64,000 bases of DNA from Terasakiella pusilla DSM 6293 (GTDB lineage: Bacteria > Pseudomonadota > Alphaproteobacteria > Rhodospirillales > Terasakiellaceae): positions 1 to 64,000 of the forward strand of contig NZ_JHYO01000003.1 in the NCBI RefSeq assembly GCF_000688235.1, given 5' to 3'. A model generated the notes under the pieces. That model worked only from the letters and a program-made list of their open reading frames with translations. It searched no databases and was not told the DNA's origin. Within the stretch, counting starts at the first letter, position 1; every line of letters starts with the position of its first letter. A program made the translations under genes and the position numbers. Shown piece after piece: positions 6,886 through 16,417 of the stretch.

Positions 6886-8871
6886 ATGTCTGACAATCAA
6901 CCGGTTCAAAAAGATCGCCCATGGCTGTTTCGTACCTATTCGGGACACAGTTCGGCTATCGAAACCAATAAACTGTTTCGCACCAATCTGGGCCGTGGCC
7001 AGACGGGGTTGTCGGTCGCTTTCGACCTGCCGACCCAGACCGGATATGACTCCGACCATGTGCTGTCCCGCGGCGAAGTGGGTAAGGTCGGGGTGCCGAT
7101 CTCTCATCTTGGCGATATGGAAACCCTGTTCAACGACATTCCCTTGAACAAGATGAACACCTCCATGACCATCAACGCCCCGGCAGCATGGCAACTAGCA
7201 CTCTATATCGCAACAGCGGAACGTCAGGGCGCTGCACGTAGCGACTTGGCCGGCACGACCCAGAACGATATCATCAAGGAATATCTGTCACGCGGAACCT
7301 ACATCTTCCCGCCAGAGCCGTCTTTGAAGCTGATCACCGACATCGCGGCCTTTACCTACCGTGAAATCCCCAAATGGAACCCCATGAACGTCTGTTCCTA
7401 CCACCTGCAGGAAGCGGGCGCGACTCCGCAGCAGGAATTGGCATTTGCCTTGGCCACGGGGATTGCGGTTCTCGATTCCGTAAAAGCCTCCGGTCAGGTG
7501 CCAGATGAAGATTTCCCCAAAGTGGTCGGTCGGATCTCCTTCTTCGTGAACGCAGGCATCCGCTTCGTTACTGAAATCTGCAAGATGCGCGCCTTCACCG
7601 AGCTATGGGACGAAATCTGTCGCGAACGCTACAATGTTGAAGAAGAAAAATACCGCCGCTTCCGCTATGGCGTACAAGTAAACTCCCTTGGCCTGACCGA
7701 ACAACAGCCGGAAAACAACGTTTACCGTATCCTCTTGGAAATGCTGGCGGTTACCCTGTCTAAAAACGCCCGCGCCCGCGCCGTCCAGCTTCCGGCTTGG
7801 AACGAAGCCCTGGGTCTGCCGCGCCCGTGGGACCAGCAATGGTCCTTGCGCCTGCAACAGATCATGGCTTACGAAACCGACCTGCTGGAATATGGCGATC
7901 TGTTTGATGGTTCTGCCGAAGTCACCCGCAAAGTGGAAGAACTCAAAGAAGGCGCACGCGACGAGTTGGCCCGCATCGACGAAATGGGCGGGTCAATCCC
8001 GGCCGTTGAAACCGGCTACATGAAACAGAAACTTGTGGAAGCCAACGCCACCCGCCTTGCTGCCATCGAAGCAGGCGAACAGATCGTTGTCGGCGTCAAC
8101 AAGTTTGCTGAAGGCGAAGACAGCCCGCTGACCGCAGGCGATGGCGCGATTCTGACCGTTGATCCAAAATCAGAAGCAGAACAGATCGAGCGTTTGAAAG
8201 CATGGCGTGAAAATCGTGATGCCGCCAAGGTTGCCACCGCCCTTGAAGACTTGAAATCCGCTGCCAAAGAAGGCCGTAATATTATGGAACCGTCCATCGC
8301 AGCGGCTCATGCAGGTGTCACGACCGGGGAATGGGGCACAGCCTTGCGTGAAGTCTTTGGCGAATACCGCGCCCCGACGGGCGTTGGCGGAGCCTCAAGC
8401 GCGCAACATGGCGACCAACTGGCTGACGTACGCGTCAAAGTCGATAAAATCTCCGACCAGATGGGCCGCCGCGTCAAAATGCTCGTCGGCAAACCCGGCC
8501 TGGATGGTCACTCCAACGGGGCGGAACAAATCGCCGTGCGCGCCCGTGATGCCGGCATGGAAGTTGTCTATGAAGGTATCCGCCTGACACCGGCCCAAAT
8601 CGTCAACGCCGCCCTTGAAGAAGGCGTGCATGTGATCGGCCTGTCCATCCTGTCCGGCTCTCACCTTCCGTTGGTCACAGAAGTGTTGGAACGCATGCAC
8701 GAAGTCGGTATCAGCGACATTCCTTTGATTGTCGGTGGGATCATACCGCCAGAAGATGAAGCGGAATTGTTGAAAGCCGGTGTTGCCCGTGTCTACACCC
8801 CGAAAGATTACGAGATCAACGCCATCATGGCAGATATCGCCAATCTGGTGGAATCCAAACAAGTGGCCTAA
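6886..8871 (+). CDS. ecm: Ethylmalonyl-CoA mutase, adenosylcobalamin-dependent
   Basis: Converts (2R)-ethylmalonyl-CoA to (2S)-methylsuccinyl-CoA, the substrate of Mcd. The 661-residue protein has a TIM-barrel mutase domain (about 10-420, with the substrate-binding FRTYSGHSSAIETNKLFRT opening and FDLPTQTGYDSDH) and a C-terminal B12-binding domain with the DxHxxG motif (DGHSNG, D540 to G545). Unlike two-subunit methylmalonyl-CoA mutases it is a single chain, and the opening and length match Ecm. Context next to ccr and mcd makes methylmalonyl-CoA mutase less likely. A terminator follows directly. Confidence 0.94.
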   Translation: MSDNQPVQKDRPWLFRTYSGHSSAIETNKLFRTNLGRGQTGLSVAFDLPTQTGYDSDHVLSRGEVGKVGVPISHLGDMETLFNDIPLNKMNTSMTINAPAAWQLALYIATAERQGAARSDLAGTTQNDIIKEYLSRGTYIFPPEPSLKLITDIAAFTYREIPKWNPMNVCSYHLQEAGATPQQELAFALATGIAVLDSVKASGQVPDEDFPKVVGRISFFVNAGIRFVTEICKMRAFTELWDEICRERYNVEEEKYRRFRYGVQVNSLGLTEQQPENNVYRILLEMLAVTLSKNARARAVQLPAWNEALGLPRPWDQQWSLRLQQIMAYETDLLEYGDLFDGSAEVTRKVEELKEGARDELARIDEMGGSIPAVETGYMKQKLVEANATRLAAIEAGEQIVVGVNKFAEGEDSPLTAGDGAILTVDPKSEAEQIERLKAWRENRDAAKVATALEDLKSAAKEGRNIMEPSIAAAHAGVTTGEWGTALREVFGEYRAPTGVGGASSAQHGDQLADVRVKVDKISDQMGRRVKMLVGKPGLDGHSNGAEQIAVRARDAGMEVVYEGIRLTPAQIVNAALEEGVHVIGLSILSGSHLPLVTEVLERMHEVGISDIPLIVGGIIPPEDEAELLKAGVARVYTPKDYEINAIMADIANLVESKQVA

Positions 8872-8886
8872 ACCAGTCCACCCCTG

Positions 8887-8919
8887 AAAAAACCCTCGGT
8901 ACATTACCGGGGGTTTTTT
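8887..8919 (+). terminator. Intrinsic terminator after ecm
   Basis: A 15-bp stem (A6-CCC-T-CGG-TA paired with TA-CCG-G-GGG-T6, one T-G pair) with a 3-nt loop, ending in a run of six T, 16 nt after the ecm stop. Confidence 0.88.
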
Positions 8920-8968
8920 ATTGATTAAAAGATGATATAAGGACACTCTTCTTGCGCTCTTTGCGAGT

Positions 8969-9835
8969 ATGAGGTGTCATGTCGTGATAAGATTTATAAC
9001 TAGCGTTTTCTTTTTACTGGTCTCTTGTGTCTTGCTGTCCCTGCCCAGCTCGGGGCTTGCCGCAAACAAACCTACGATTCGCTGGGTTTCAAACGACCTG
9101 TCTCCACTTTATATCAACAGCGGCCCGTTCAAAGGGCAGGGTATTGCAGACCAGATCTCCCTGTTTTTGCAGACCTATCTGCCTGACTATACTCACGAGT
9201 TTGAAAACATAAACTTCTCCCGTCTGTACGCACTCGTCGAACGCAACCATCTGGTCTGTAGCGGACTACTTTTCAGAAATCAGCTCCGTGACGAGATTCT
9301 TCACTTTTCCAACCCGTATAAACCCGCTTATTCACAGGTTATCGTCAGCCATCACCCCATGGACTATCCCCCCGAAGGGCTCTCGCTTGAAAAGTTCATT
9401 GCCCAGCATGAGCATGTCCTATCTGTACAAAAGCGCCGCTCCTATGGGGCCCACCTTGATCCGATCCTTAAAAAAGAGATCCAGAAGGGCCATATAAATG
9501 TGCTTGATGTCTCCACCGAACAGATGTTCAAAATGCTGTCTCATGGGCGAATCCAGCATTTTCTGGATATTGAAAATAGCGTGACCTATTATCAGGCGAC
9601 TCATAAAGATCAAAAAAACATCCATATTGTTCCCGTTGCAACGCCAATGGATCGTTTTTTCGGACGCGTTGCCTGTACCAAATCACCAGCCGGACAGGCG
9701 CTGATCCAAAAAATTAATCAAATCATCGAAGACCATAAAAGAACTGATGAGTTTCGTCGTCTGACCGAATTATGGATCGCGCCGGAAAATCTCGCGCGTT
9801 TTCGCCGGATTTATGAAAAAGAAATCCTGAAATAA
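8969..9835 (+). CDS. Orphan periplasmic solute-binding-type protein
   Basis: A secreted protein of up to 288 residues resembling family 3 (amino-acid type) periplasmic binding proteins. An N-terminal signal peptide (IRFITSVFFLLVSCVLLSLPSSGLA, split here in description only by its hydrophobic core) is followed by a mature part with IRWVSNDLSPLYINSGPFKG and a C-terminal EFRRLTELWIAPENLARF. A GTG at 8984 has a better ribosome site (GAGG, 9 nt away) than the ATG at 8969 and gives a more typical signal peptide. No permease or ATPase gene is adjacent, so ligand uptake is doubtful; a sensory or ligand-scavenging role is possible. Confidence 0.72.
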   Translation: MRCHVVIRFITSVFFLLVSCVLLSLPSSGLAANKPTIRWVSNDLSPLYINSGPFKGQGIADQISLFLQTYLPDYTHEFENINFSRLYALVERNHLVCSGLLFRNQLRDEILHFSNPYKPAYSQVIVSHHPMDYPPEGLSLEKFIAQHEHVLSVQKRRSYGAHLDPILKKEIQKGHINVLDVSTEQMFKMLSHGRIQHFLDIENSVTYYQATHKDQKNIHIVPVATPMDRFFGRVACTKSPAGQALIQKINQIIEDHKRTDEFRRLTELWIAPENLARFRRIYEKEILK

Positions 9836-9924
9836 TCTGTCTTGAGTTTGCATTTACCCCTTATTTCCTGTATAGATCAGCACATCTTGGAATAACCAAG
9901 TAAACAACTCAGGAAAATTGAAGA

Positions 9925-11070
9925 ATGAGCGACCCGCGCACTGACCTCGTGGGCCTAAGCCGTGATGAGCTTCAGGCCGAAATGGAACGTATTGGTGAAA
10001 AACCTTTCCGTGCCAAACAACTATGGCAATGGATTTACCACCGCGGCGTTACCGACTTCACAGAAATGAGCAATATTTCCAAGTCTCTGCATGGTAAACT
10101 GGCGGACCATTTCTATATTTCCCGCCCGAACATCAGTGAAGAACTGACCTCCAAAGACCGCACCCGTAAGTGGTTGTTCAAGTTTGATGACAACAACGAA
10201 GCTGAAACCGTCTTCATCCCCGAAGAAGATCGCGGCGCGGTCTGTATCTCTTCCCAAGTCGGCTGTACGCTGACCTGTAAGTTCTGTCACACGGGCACAC
10301 AGTTGTTGGTGCGTAACCTGTCCTCCGCGGAAATCGTCGGGCAATTTATGGCCGCGCGCGATTCTTATGGGGAATGGCCGTCGCCTCCCGGTGACAAGCG
10401 CCTGCTGTCCAACATCGTCCTGATGGGCATGGGGGAGCCGCTGTATAACTACGACAATGTGGTCAAAGCGCTTAAAATCCTTATGGATCAGGAAGGGATT
10501 TCCCTGTCTAAACGCCGCATTACCTTGTCAACATCCGGTGTTGTGCCGGAAATTCGTCGCTTGGGCGAAGATGCGGATGTGGAACTGGCAATCAGTCTGC
10601 ACGCCCCCGTCGATGAGGTGCGCAACGAGATCATGCCGATCAACAAAAAATACCCGCTGGCAGACCTGATGGCAGCGGTGAAGGATTATCCCGCCGCGAT
10701 CAATGCCCGCCGGGTGACTTTTGAATATGTCATGTTGAAAGGCATCAACGACAGTGAAGCCGACGCCCGCGCCCTGACCCGTCTGGTCAAGGATATTCCG
10801 TGTAAATTCAACCTGATCCCGTTCAACCCGTGGCCCGGCAGCAACTACGAATGTTCGGATCGCGCGACACAGAAAAAGTTTGTCGAGATCCTGAACCGTG
10901 CGGGTTACACCGCCACGATCCGCGTCACCCGTGGGCAAGATATTCTCGCAGCCTGTGGTCAGTTGAAATCAGAAAGCGAGCGCACCCGTTGTTCGCGCAT
11001 GAAAGCCCGCATCGAAGCCGGTATTCATGATGATGAACATGCCTTACCAGCCTCTGCAGTTGCTCAATAG
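9925..11070 (+). CDS. rlmN: 23S rRNA/tRNA adenine-C2 methyltransferase RlmN
   Basis: Radical SAM enzyme that methylates C2 of A2503 in 23S rRNA and A37 of some tRNAs. The 381-residue protein carries the radical SAM motif [11 protein letters not shown] at about residues 114-124, the [14 protein letters not shown] segment, and the C-terminal [12 protein letters not shown] with the second catalytic cysteine. The N-terminal [13 protein letters not shown] helix pair is typical. It lies between two orphan binding-protein genes and ends 2 bp from the convergent one. Confidence 0.96.
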   Translation: MSDPRTDLVGLSRDELQAEMERIGEKPFRAKQLWQWIYHRGVTDFTEMSNISKSLHGKLADHFYISRPNISEELTSKDRTRKWLFKFDDNNEAETVFIPEEDRGAVCISSQVGCTLTCKFCHTGTQLLVRNLSSAEIVGQFMAARDSYGEWPSPPGDKRLLSNIVLMGMGEPLYNYDNVVKALKILMDQEGISLSKRRITLSTSGVVPEIRRLGEDADVELAISLHAPVDEVRNEIMPINKKYPLADLMAAVKDYPAAINARRVTFEYVMLKGINDSEADARALTRLVKDIPCKFNLIPFNPWPGSNYECSDRATQKKFVEILNRAGYTATIRVTRGQDILAACGQLKSESERTRCSRMKARIEAGIHDDEHALPASAVAQ

Positions 11071-11071
11071 A

Positions 11072-11860
11072 TTAATTTAAGTACCGCGTTGTAATCTGCC
11101 TGATCGTCCCGTCCAGGTGCAGTTCCTTCAGATTAGCTTCCAAAAGATCACGGATTTTCACACGATCCGTGATCTTGGATTGGCGCGAAATCACCATAAA
11201 CGCAGGCTCATAGGGTAAAAACGGGACGCTAAGCCCTTTTATTTTTGCCAGCTTACCCTGCTTCTTCAGATAATAGCGAAAACGCGCTTCATTATCCAAG
11301 ACAGCATCCACTTTCCCGCTTTCCAACATCTTGAGCGCATCCGCTACGTTTTCAAACTCGAACCGCTGAATCCGGCGGTCCGCAATGGCCTGCTCTAGAC
11401 CAATGGTCAAAGCAAACCCTTTATTATGAGCCACTTTTAAGCCAAAAAAGTCCGAAATACGATTAAAGTTCAGCTTTTTTCCCTGCTTTACAAAAACACG
11501 AAACGTCGAATAATGCACCGGCACTTCAAACAGATATTCCACAAACTGGCGACGGTCCTGCGTGTCAAACAGCGAAAACCCAACATCGCAGGTGCCGTCT
11601 TTTAATTTCTGTATCAGTCGCTGCCAGCTGTAAACTTCGATCTTGGCGGGTTGACGGGCGCGCTTGAGAATGGCGACCACAATATCAATATCTATGCCGT
11701 TTAAAACTTTCCCCTCTTGCAGAACATAGGGTTCAAACCCTTTATGGGTACAGAACATCAACTCCTTTGCTGAGACAACGGGGCTTGCGAGTAATAGAAT
11801 CACCAATCCAACCAGAAATATTCTCAAGAGTTCGTTTCCTTTTCGACCTTCGTTACCCAC
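11072..11860 (-). CDS. Orphan family 3 solute-binding-type protein
   Basis: A secreted protein of the amino-acid binding (SBP family 3) type: mature part opens with KELMFCTHKGFEPYVLQEGK, then NGIDIDIVVAILKRA and DGTCDVGFSLFDTQDRRQF, the usual lobe-1 pattern. The annotated frame begins at a GTG (11860), but a TTG at 11827 preceded by AAGGA yields a compact signal peptide ending ASPVVSA and is my preferred start (about 251 residues). No transporter components are nearby. Confidence 0.75.
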   Translation of the reverse strand: MGNEGRKGNELLRIFLVGLVILLLASPVVSAKELMFCTHKGFEPYVLQEGKVLNGIDIDIVVAILKRARQPAKIEVYSWQRLIQKLKDGTCDVGFSLFDTQDRRQFVEYLFEVPVHYSTFRVFVKQGKKLNFNRISDFFGLKVAHNKGFALTIGLEQAIADRRIQRFEFENVADALKMLESGKVDAVLDNEARFRYYLKKQGKLAKIKGLSVPFLPYEPAFMVISRQSKITDRVKIRDLLEANLKELHLDGTIRQITTRYLN

Positions 11861-12208
11861 AATGACATTTTTTTCAGTAGTCTAGCCTGTCTCTCATTTA
11901 TAATCTCCAAAAAATAAGGGCATCCAAGCCATTCTACCAAAAGTCATAAGGTTGCAGATCTAAAATAAACATATATCTTTTATTTACAATTACTTAACTT
12001 ATCTCCCACCTGACTTCCAAACCCCAAAACACACCATCCCCCCTACAAAACCCAACCTGACATAGATGACACTCAACCTGCTTTATCCATAGCTTTAGGT
12101 AAATGCATAAAATTATATAAAAATACTGTGTTTTTTGCCTCTTGTCAGATGGGCGAAGAGATTGCAAAATCAACCGATTGAATAAAAATTGAAAGAAGAC
12201 ACGACTCC
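11861..12208. other. Gene-free AT-rich intergenic region between divergent genes
   Basis: 348 bp separating the minus-strand binding protein from motA. It is AT-rich near 11960-12000 and 12105-12135 and should contain both promoters, but I see no convincing -35/-10 pair and no flagellar sigma-28 site. A heptamer CAACCTG occurs twice in 30 bp (around 12052 and 12073). No open frame here looks coding. Confidence 0.4.
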
Positions 12209-13018
12209 ATGCAGTTTGATTTTGCAACCATCGCCGGATTGATCATAGGGATCACAGTTGTCGTCTTGGCTATTCTGTCCGGTTCAGATGTCATGATCTT
12301 CTTCAATATTCCCGGCGCCTTGATTGTTTTTGGCGGCACGTTCGCCGCTACCCTGATCAAGTTTCCGCTAACCGGAATTTTCGTTTCCATCCCCATCGGG
12401 ATTCGGGCCGCTTTTACCGTCCAAAAAGAAAAGCCACGCGATTACATTCGCCAAGCCATCCAGCTTGTCAAACGCGCACGTAAAAACGGCATCCAGACCA
12501 TCGAAAAAAACAATCTGAAAAACCCGTTCTTCAAAAAAGGGGTACAACTTTGTGCAGACGGCCGCGATCTTGACTACATCCGTAAAATCCTCACTCAAGA
12601 AATGGCAATGGCTATTCAGCGCGAGGAAGTCGGGGGCAAGATTTTCCGCGCCATCGGCGATGCGGCCCCTGCTTTTGGCATGTTCGGGACCATCGTCGGT
12701 CTGATCCAGATGCTGGCCAACATGTCGGACCCCTCTACCATTGGTCCGGCCATGGCGGTGGCCTTGCTGACGACCCTTTACGGGGTGCTTGTCGCCAACC
12801 TGATCGCCTTGCCCATCGCTGATAAACTGGAATCAAAATCTTCGGAAGATAAAGCCCTTCGTTCCTTGATTATCGAATGTGTTTTCCAGATCCAGCAAAT
12901 GCAAAACCCGACTGCTATGCTTGAAATCCTTGAGCCTCACCTGCCTGAAAAACAACGCGGCGGCAGCGGTGGCAGTGACGGCTACACAGCAGGCCGTGAT
13001 GCCAAGAAACGGCGATAG
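12209..13018 (+). CDS. motA: Flagellar stator subunit MotA, PomA-like
   Basis: Membrane subunit of the ion-driven stator that powers the flagellar motor. The 269-residue protein has four predicted membrane segments (about residues 5-22, 30-50, 150-172, 185-205) and the conserved FRAIGDAAPAFGMFGTIVGL and GPAMAVALLTTLYG segments. Sequence character is closer to Vibrio PomA (sodium type) than to E. coli MotA. A glycine- and lysine-rich tail ends the protein. It is followed 3 bp later by motB, forming a two-gene operon. Confidence 0.93.
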   Translation: MQFDFATIAGLIIGITVVVLAILSGSDVMIFFNIPGALIVFGGTFAATLIKFPLTGIFVSIPIGIRAAFTVQKEKPRDYIRQAIQLVKRARKNGIQTIEKNNLKNPFFKKGVQLCADGRDLDYIRKILTQEMAMAIQREEVGGKIFRAIGDAAPAFGMFGTIVGLIQMLANMSDPSTIGPAMAVALLTTLYGVLVANLIALPIADKLESKSSEDKALRSLIIECVFQIQQMQNPTAMLEILEPHLPEKQRGGSGGSDGYTAGRDAKKRR

Positions 13019-13021
13019 AGC

Positions 13022-13966
13022 ATGGAAACCAGCGACGACCATCCAGAAACCCTAGACGGTTCCAAAGTCATCAAGCATAGCAAGGATGCTCCGGCTTGGA
13101 TGGTGACCTATGCCGATCTCATGTCGTTGCTGTTCGCCCTCTTTGTCCTGCTGTTGTCTTTTTCTGAAGTTAATGACAACAGCTTTAAGAAAAATGCCGG
13201 CCCCATGCGCGAGGCCTTTAACCAGAATGCCGACTTTGAAACGGACGAAGAATCGACCCTATCGGGTGGATCGGGCATCTTACAAGGGGTAAAAACCGTC
13301 CCGCTGGATATCCCGGATCGCGAAGTACTGCACGAAGCCATGTTGGCGGAACTGCGCCGTTCCCTACAACGCGACATCGCCAGCAACCTCGTGGAAATAG
13401 AAGACACCAACACCGGTATTGTCCTGCGCTTCCCTTCAGAAACGGCCTTCCAGTCCGGTGGGGCAGAACTGGCGCAAAGCTCCTATCCGACGTTGGACAA
13501 GATCATCCCCGTACTGGCACGCACACCCGGCGATATCAAAGTCGGGGGTCATACGGATGATTTACCCATTTCGACTCTTCAATTCCGGTCTAACTGGGAC
13601 CTATCTTCGGCGCGCGCCACATCGGTTGTGCATTATATGATCCGGTCCGGTCAAATCCCGAAAGAACGTTTAACATCGCAAGGGTTTGCCGACTCGCGCC
13701 CGCTGATGGAAAACAAAAATAAAGAAAGTCGCGCAAAAAACCGCCGCGTTGAAATTTCAATCGAAATTCCGGAAAACACCAAGGAAGCGGCGAAAATTCT
13801 TGAAAAAGCCCAACCGCGCCGCCGCATCTGGACCATTGATAAGGGCGAAAAACAACTTCTGCCCGGGGCCGAGCCGGAAGATCAGCAAGAACGCCGTCAG
13901 CGCCTGCAGGATGAGGCCAATAAGGCGGAGATCCCGCCAGAGCCGGTGCAATCCATTAGCCGATAA
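13022..13966 (+). CDS. motB: Flagellar stator subunit MotB, PomB-like
   Basis: Partner of MotA; anchors the stator to peptidoglycan. The 314-residue protein has a short cytoplasmic tail, one membrane helix containing the ion-carrying aspartate D32 (WMVTYADLMSLLFALFVLLL), a plug-like stretch (SEVNDNSFKKNAGPMREAF) and an OmpA-type domain (about 130-260; GGHTDDLPI, NWDLSSARATSV, SQGFADSRPL). The helix and plug are PomB-like, which suggests sodium coupling. A 60-residue charged tail follows the OmpA domain. Confidence 0.94.
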   Translation: METSDDHPETLDGSKVIKHSKDAPAWMVTYADLMSLLFALFVLLLSFSEVNDNSFKKNAGPMREAFNQNADFETDEESTLSGGSGILQGVKTVPLDIPDREVLHEAMLAELRRSLQRDIASNLVEIEDTNTGIVLRFPSETAFQSGGAELAQSSYPTLDKIIPVLARTPGDIKVGGHTDDLPISTLQFRSNWDLSSARATSVVHYMIRSGQIPKERLTSQGFADSRPLMENKNKESRAKNRRVEISIEIPENTKEAAKILEKAQPRRRIWTIDKGEKQLLPGAEPEDQQERRQRLQDEANKAEIPPEPVQSISR

Positions 13967-14005
13967 AAAAAGCCTGTCGGATCATTCCAACAGGCTTTTC
14001 TTTTT
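13965..14005. terminator. Bidirectional terminator between motB and ppa
   Basis: Perfect 10-bp stem AAAAGCCTGT (13968-13977) and ACAGGCTTTT (13990-13999) with T-rich tracts on both sides, sitting between two convergent genes. Confidence 0.88.
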
Positions 14006-14025
14006 AGACGGTCAAAAGGGGGCGC

Positions 14026-14553
14026 TTAAGCGTTTTTCGCGCGCTCAACACCTTCAAGAAGCAGTTGCTTGGCTTTTTCAACGCCTTCCCAACCTGCAAT
14101 CTTAACCCACTTACCTTTTTCAAGGTCTTTGTAGTGTTCGAAGAAGTGTGCAATCTCCTGCAGGATGATTTCCGGCAGGTCTGTGTGCGTTTTCACGTCT
14201 TTGTACATCAGGTGCATTTTGTCAGTCGGGACAGCCAGAACTTTCTCGTCCATGCCGCCGTCATCTTCCATCATCAACACACCGATCGGACGGGCAGAAA
14301 TAACCGCACCCGGGATAATGCTTTGCGGAGCCAGAACCAGAACGTCAACCGGATCACCATCGTCAGACAATGTATGCGGAACAAAGCCGTAGTTCGCTGG
14401 ATAATGCATCGGCGTGTGAACAAAACGGTCAACGAAGATCGCGCCGCTGTCTTTGTCAAATTCGTACTTAACCGGTGTAGAGCCAGCAGAAACTTCAATG
14501 ATTACGTTTACCGCATCAGGCACATCGCCGACCGGAATCTTTTTGATATCCAT
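14026..14553 (-). CDS. ppa: Inorganic pyrophosphatase, family I
   Basis: Hydrolyses pyrophosphate to phosphate, driving biosynthetic reactions in the cytoplasm. The 175-residue length is standard for bacterial family I enzymes. Signature [10 protein letters not shown] (about residues 65-74) holds the metal-binding aspartates; [14 protein letters not shown] and [12 protein letters not shown] are further family segments. Single gene with the bidirectional terminator at its 3' end. Confidence 0.97.
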   Translation of the reverse strand: MDIKKIPVGDVPDAVNVIIEVSAGSTPVKYEFDKDSGAIFVDRFVHTPMHYPANYGFVPHTLSDDGDPVDVLVLAPQSIIPGAVISARPIGVLMMEDDGGMDEKVLAVPTDKMHLMYKDVKTHTDLPEIILQEIAHFFEHYKDLEKGKWVKIAGWEGVEKAKQLLLEGVERAKNA

Positions 14554-14625
14554 GGTTTTTCCTCACATTCATTAAGTGCGGTGCCCCGAGGCCCCCCAAT
14601 TTTGCAGGCGCACAATACCGAAGGA

Positions 14626-15957
14626 TCACGCGTTTTTCAAGCGGTTTGCATCATCTTTACGGATCATCCAGACCAGCAGAAGCAAGGCGGGCAGGGCGAT
14701 TGCCGAACAAGCAGCAAAAAACCACGTCCATCCAACCACTTCCGCCAAGAGACCGGAAAGTGACGCAAAGAGGTCGCGCGGCACAGCCATAAAAGAACTC
14801 AACAAAGCATATTGCGTCGCGGTATAGGCTGAATTGCACTGACTGGACAGATAGGCCACAAACGCCGTTGTCGCCATGCCTGCGGTAATGTTTTCCCCGG
14901 AAATCGCCACCATCAACATGGGGATATTGTAGCCAACCTCTGCCTGAAGGGAGAATAAAAGCGTCGAGAGCATCTGCACGATCCCGCAATAGAGCAGGGA
15001 ATGCAAAATCCCGTAGCGGTAGGTCACGATGCCACCGATCAAGCCCCCGATCACCGTTGCTGCCATGCCAAAGACCTTGGTGATCGATCCAATCTCGGTG
15101 CCGCTAAAGCCCATTTCCTGATAAAACGGGTTTGCCATCGCCCCCAGCATCGCTTCACCCATTTTGTAAAGGATGATAAAGACCAACACCCAGACCCATC
15201 CAGACCGGGTCATAAAGTCTTTAAACGGCAACACGACAGCGATGTTGAAATTTGCAATCGTTGAGGCCATCCACATCGGTTTCCCCTCTGCCACCAATTG
15301 GCTGGCATGGGCATCGCGCTCTTGTAATTGGGTAGCCGCCGCCAGATTTTCCGGCTCTCTATTCAACAAAATCGTAATCATCCCGATCACGATCAGCCCC
15401 GCCATCATCATATAAACCAAAGGCATGGCAATCCAGTCGGATAGACCGATCGCAACCGCGCCTGCCACCAACATGCCAAGGCGGTAGCCGTTGACATACA
15501 TGGCCGCGCCCGCGCCCTGTTCGTCATCTTTCAACAGTTCAATGCGGTAGGCATCAATCAGGATATCTTGTGTGGCAGAGAAAAAAGCCACAAACACCGC
15601 CATTAGGGCCGTCATTTCCGGTGTTACAGACGGGTTTGACATGCCCAATCCAATGATCGAGACAATCAAACACAGCTGAGATAACAAAGCCCAACTGCGC
15701 CGATGTCCGATGAGACGGTGGAGAACGGGCAGGCGGATATGATCCACCAACGGTGCCCACAGGAATTTAAAGGTATAAGGTAGGCGGGCCAGCGAAAACA
15801 GCCCAATCGCTGCCAGTGACACGCCTTCAATTTTCAGCCAGTACGACAAGGTGCCATAGACCAGCAGCAACGGCAGACCACTGGAGAAGCCGAGAAAAAG
15901 GATCGCAATAATGCGTCGATCCAGATAGATTTTCGACGCCTCGATCCAAGACTTCAT
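14626..15957 (-). CDS. AmpG-like MFS permease
   Basis: A 443-residue major facilitator protein with about 12 hydrophobic segments. The N-terminal FLGFSSGLPLLLVYGTLSYW and the FKFLWAPLVDHIRLP segment are characteristic of AmpG, the inner-membrane permease for GlcNAc-anhydromuropeptides in peptidoglycan recycling. It starts with an ATGA overlap with the stop of the upstream lipoprotein gene, so the two are translationally coupled. No beta-lactamase or AmpR is encoded nearby. Other MFS substrates cannot be ruled out. Confidence 0.85.
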   Translation of the reverse strand: MKSWIEASKIYLDRRIIAILFLGFSSGLPLLLVYGTLSYWLKIEGVSLAAIGLFSLARLPYTFKFLWAPLVDHIRLPVLHRLIGHRRSWALLSQLCLIVSIIGLGMSNPSVTPEMTALMAVFVAFFSATQDILIDAYRIELLKDDEQGAGAAMYVNGYRLGMLVAGAVAIGLSDWIAMPLVYMMMAGLIVIGMITILLNREPENLAAATQLQERDAHASQLVAEGKPMWMASTIANFNIAVVLPFKDFMTRSGWVWVLVFIILYKMGEAMLGAMANPFYQEMGFSGTEIGSITKVFGMAATVIGGLIGGIVTYRYGILHSLLYCGIVQMLSTLLFSLQAEVGYNIPMLMVAISGENITAGMATTAFVAYLSSQCNSAYTATQYALLSSFMAVPRDLFASLSGLLAEVVGWTWFFAACSAIALPALLLLVWMIRKDDANRLKNA

Positions 15958-16400
15958 GAAGGCCGACCCGTGACAATCGTTCTAAAGCAGGAAAGTTCGC
16001 CCGCACTATCCAGCATGGGGCCACGCAATTCGCTGTGATCCACCTTTAGACCGTCCTGACGGTTGGTATATAAAAACAGATCAAGAATACAGTCTTGGGC
16101 ACGATACTGCCAAATCTCCACCCCTTTGTCGGTGCGGATAAAACTGGGGTCCCCCAGTACGCGTTTGACGTTCTGTTGCGACAGGCCGATCAGTTTGCTC
16201 GGGATCATCTCCTCTTCCAGACCAAAGGCTTTGATCGCCGCCAGTCTGTCTTTGTCGATGGTGTCTTTCTTCTTCTGAACCGTCGGGGCTTTACGCTCCC
16301 CCTGATACATATCTTTTGAGGTGGGAGAGCTGGAACAAGCCGCGAGAAAAAGCATGCCACACAGGGAAAGTGCTTTAACCGCCTGAAACATCATACGCAT
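15954..16400 (-). CDS. Uncharacterised lipoprotein
   Basis: A 148-residue protein with a lipoprotein signal (hydrophobic stretch ending LAAC, cysteine about residue 22). The mature part has a lysine-rich linker and a small domain with GLSQQNVKRVLGDPSFIRTD and GVEIWQYRAQDCILDLFLY, reminiscent of SmpA/OmlA-type (BamE-like) folds, in which a helix is followed by GxP and WxY strands. Function unknown. It is coupled to the AmpG-like permease downstream and lies 17 bp after the bactofilin gene, suggesting an envelope role. Confidence 0.75.
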   Translation of the reverse strand: MRMMFQAVKALSLCGMLFLAACSSSPTSKDMYQGERKAPTVQKKKDTIDKDRLAAIKAFGLEEEMIPSKLIGLSQQNVKRVLGDPSFIRTDKGVEIWQYRAQDCILDLFLYTNRQDGLKVDHSELRGPMLDSAGELSCFRTIVTGRPS

Positions 16401-16417
16401 AAAAAGGGTGCGCCTTT

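Noticed and set aside
8969-11860. An ABC transport operon around rlmN
   Set aside because: Two binding proteins on opposite strands, no permease or ATPase genes found in either direction.
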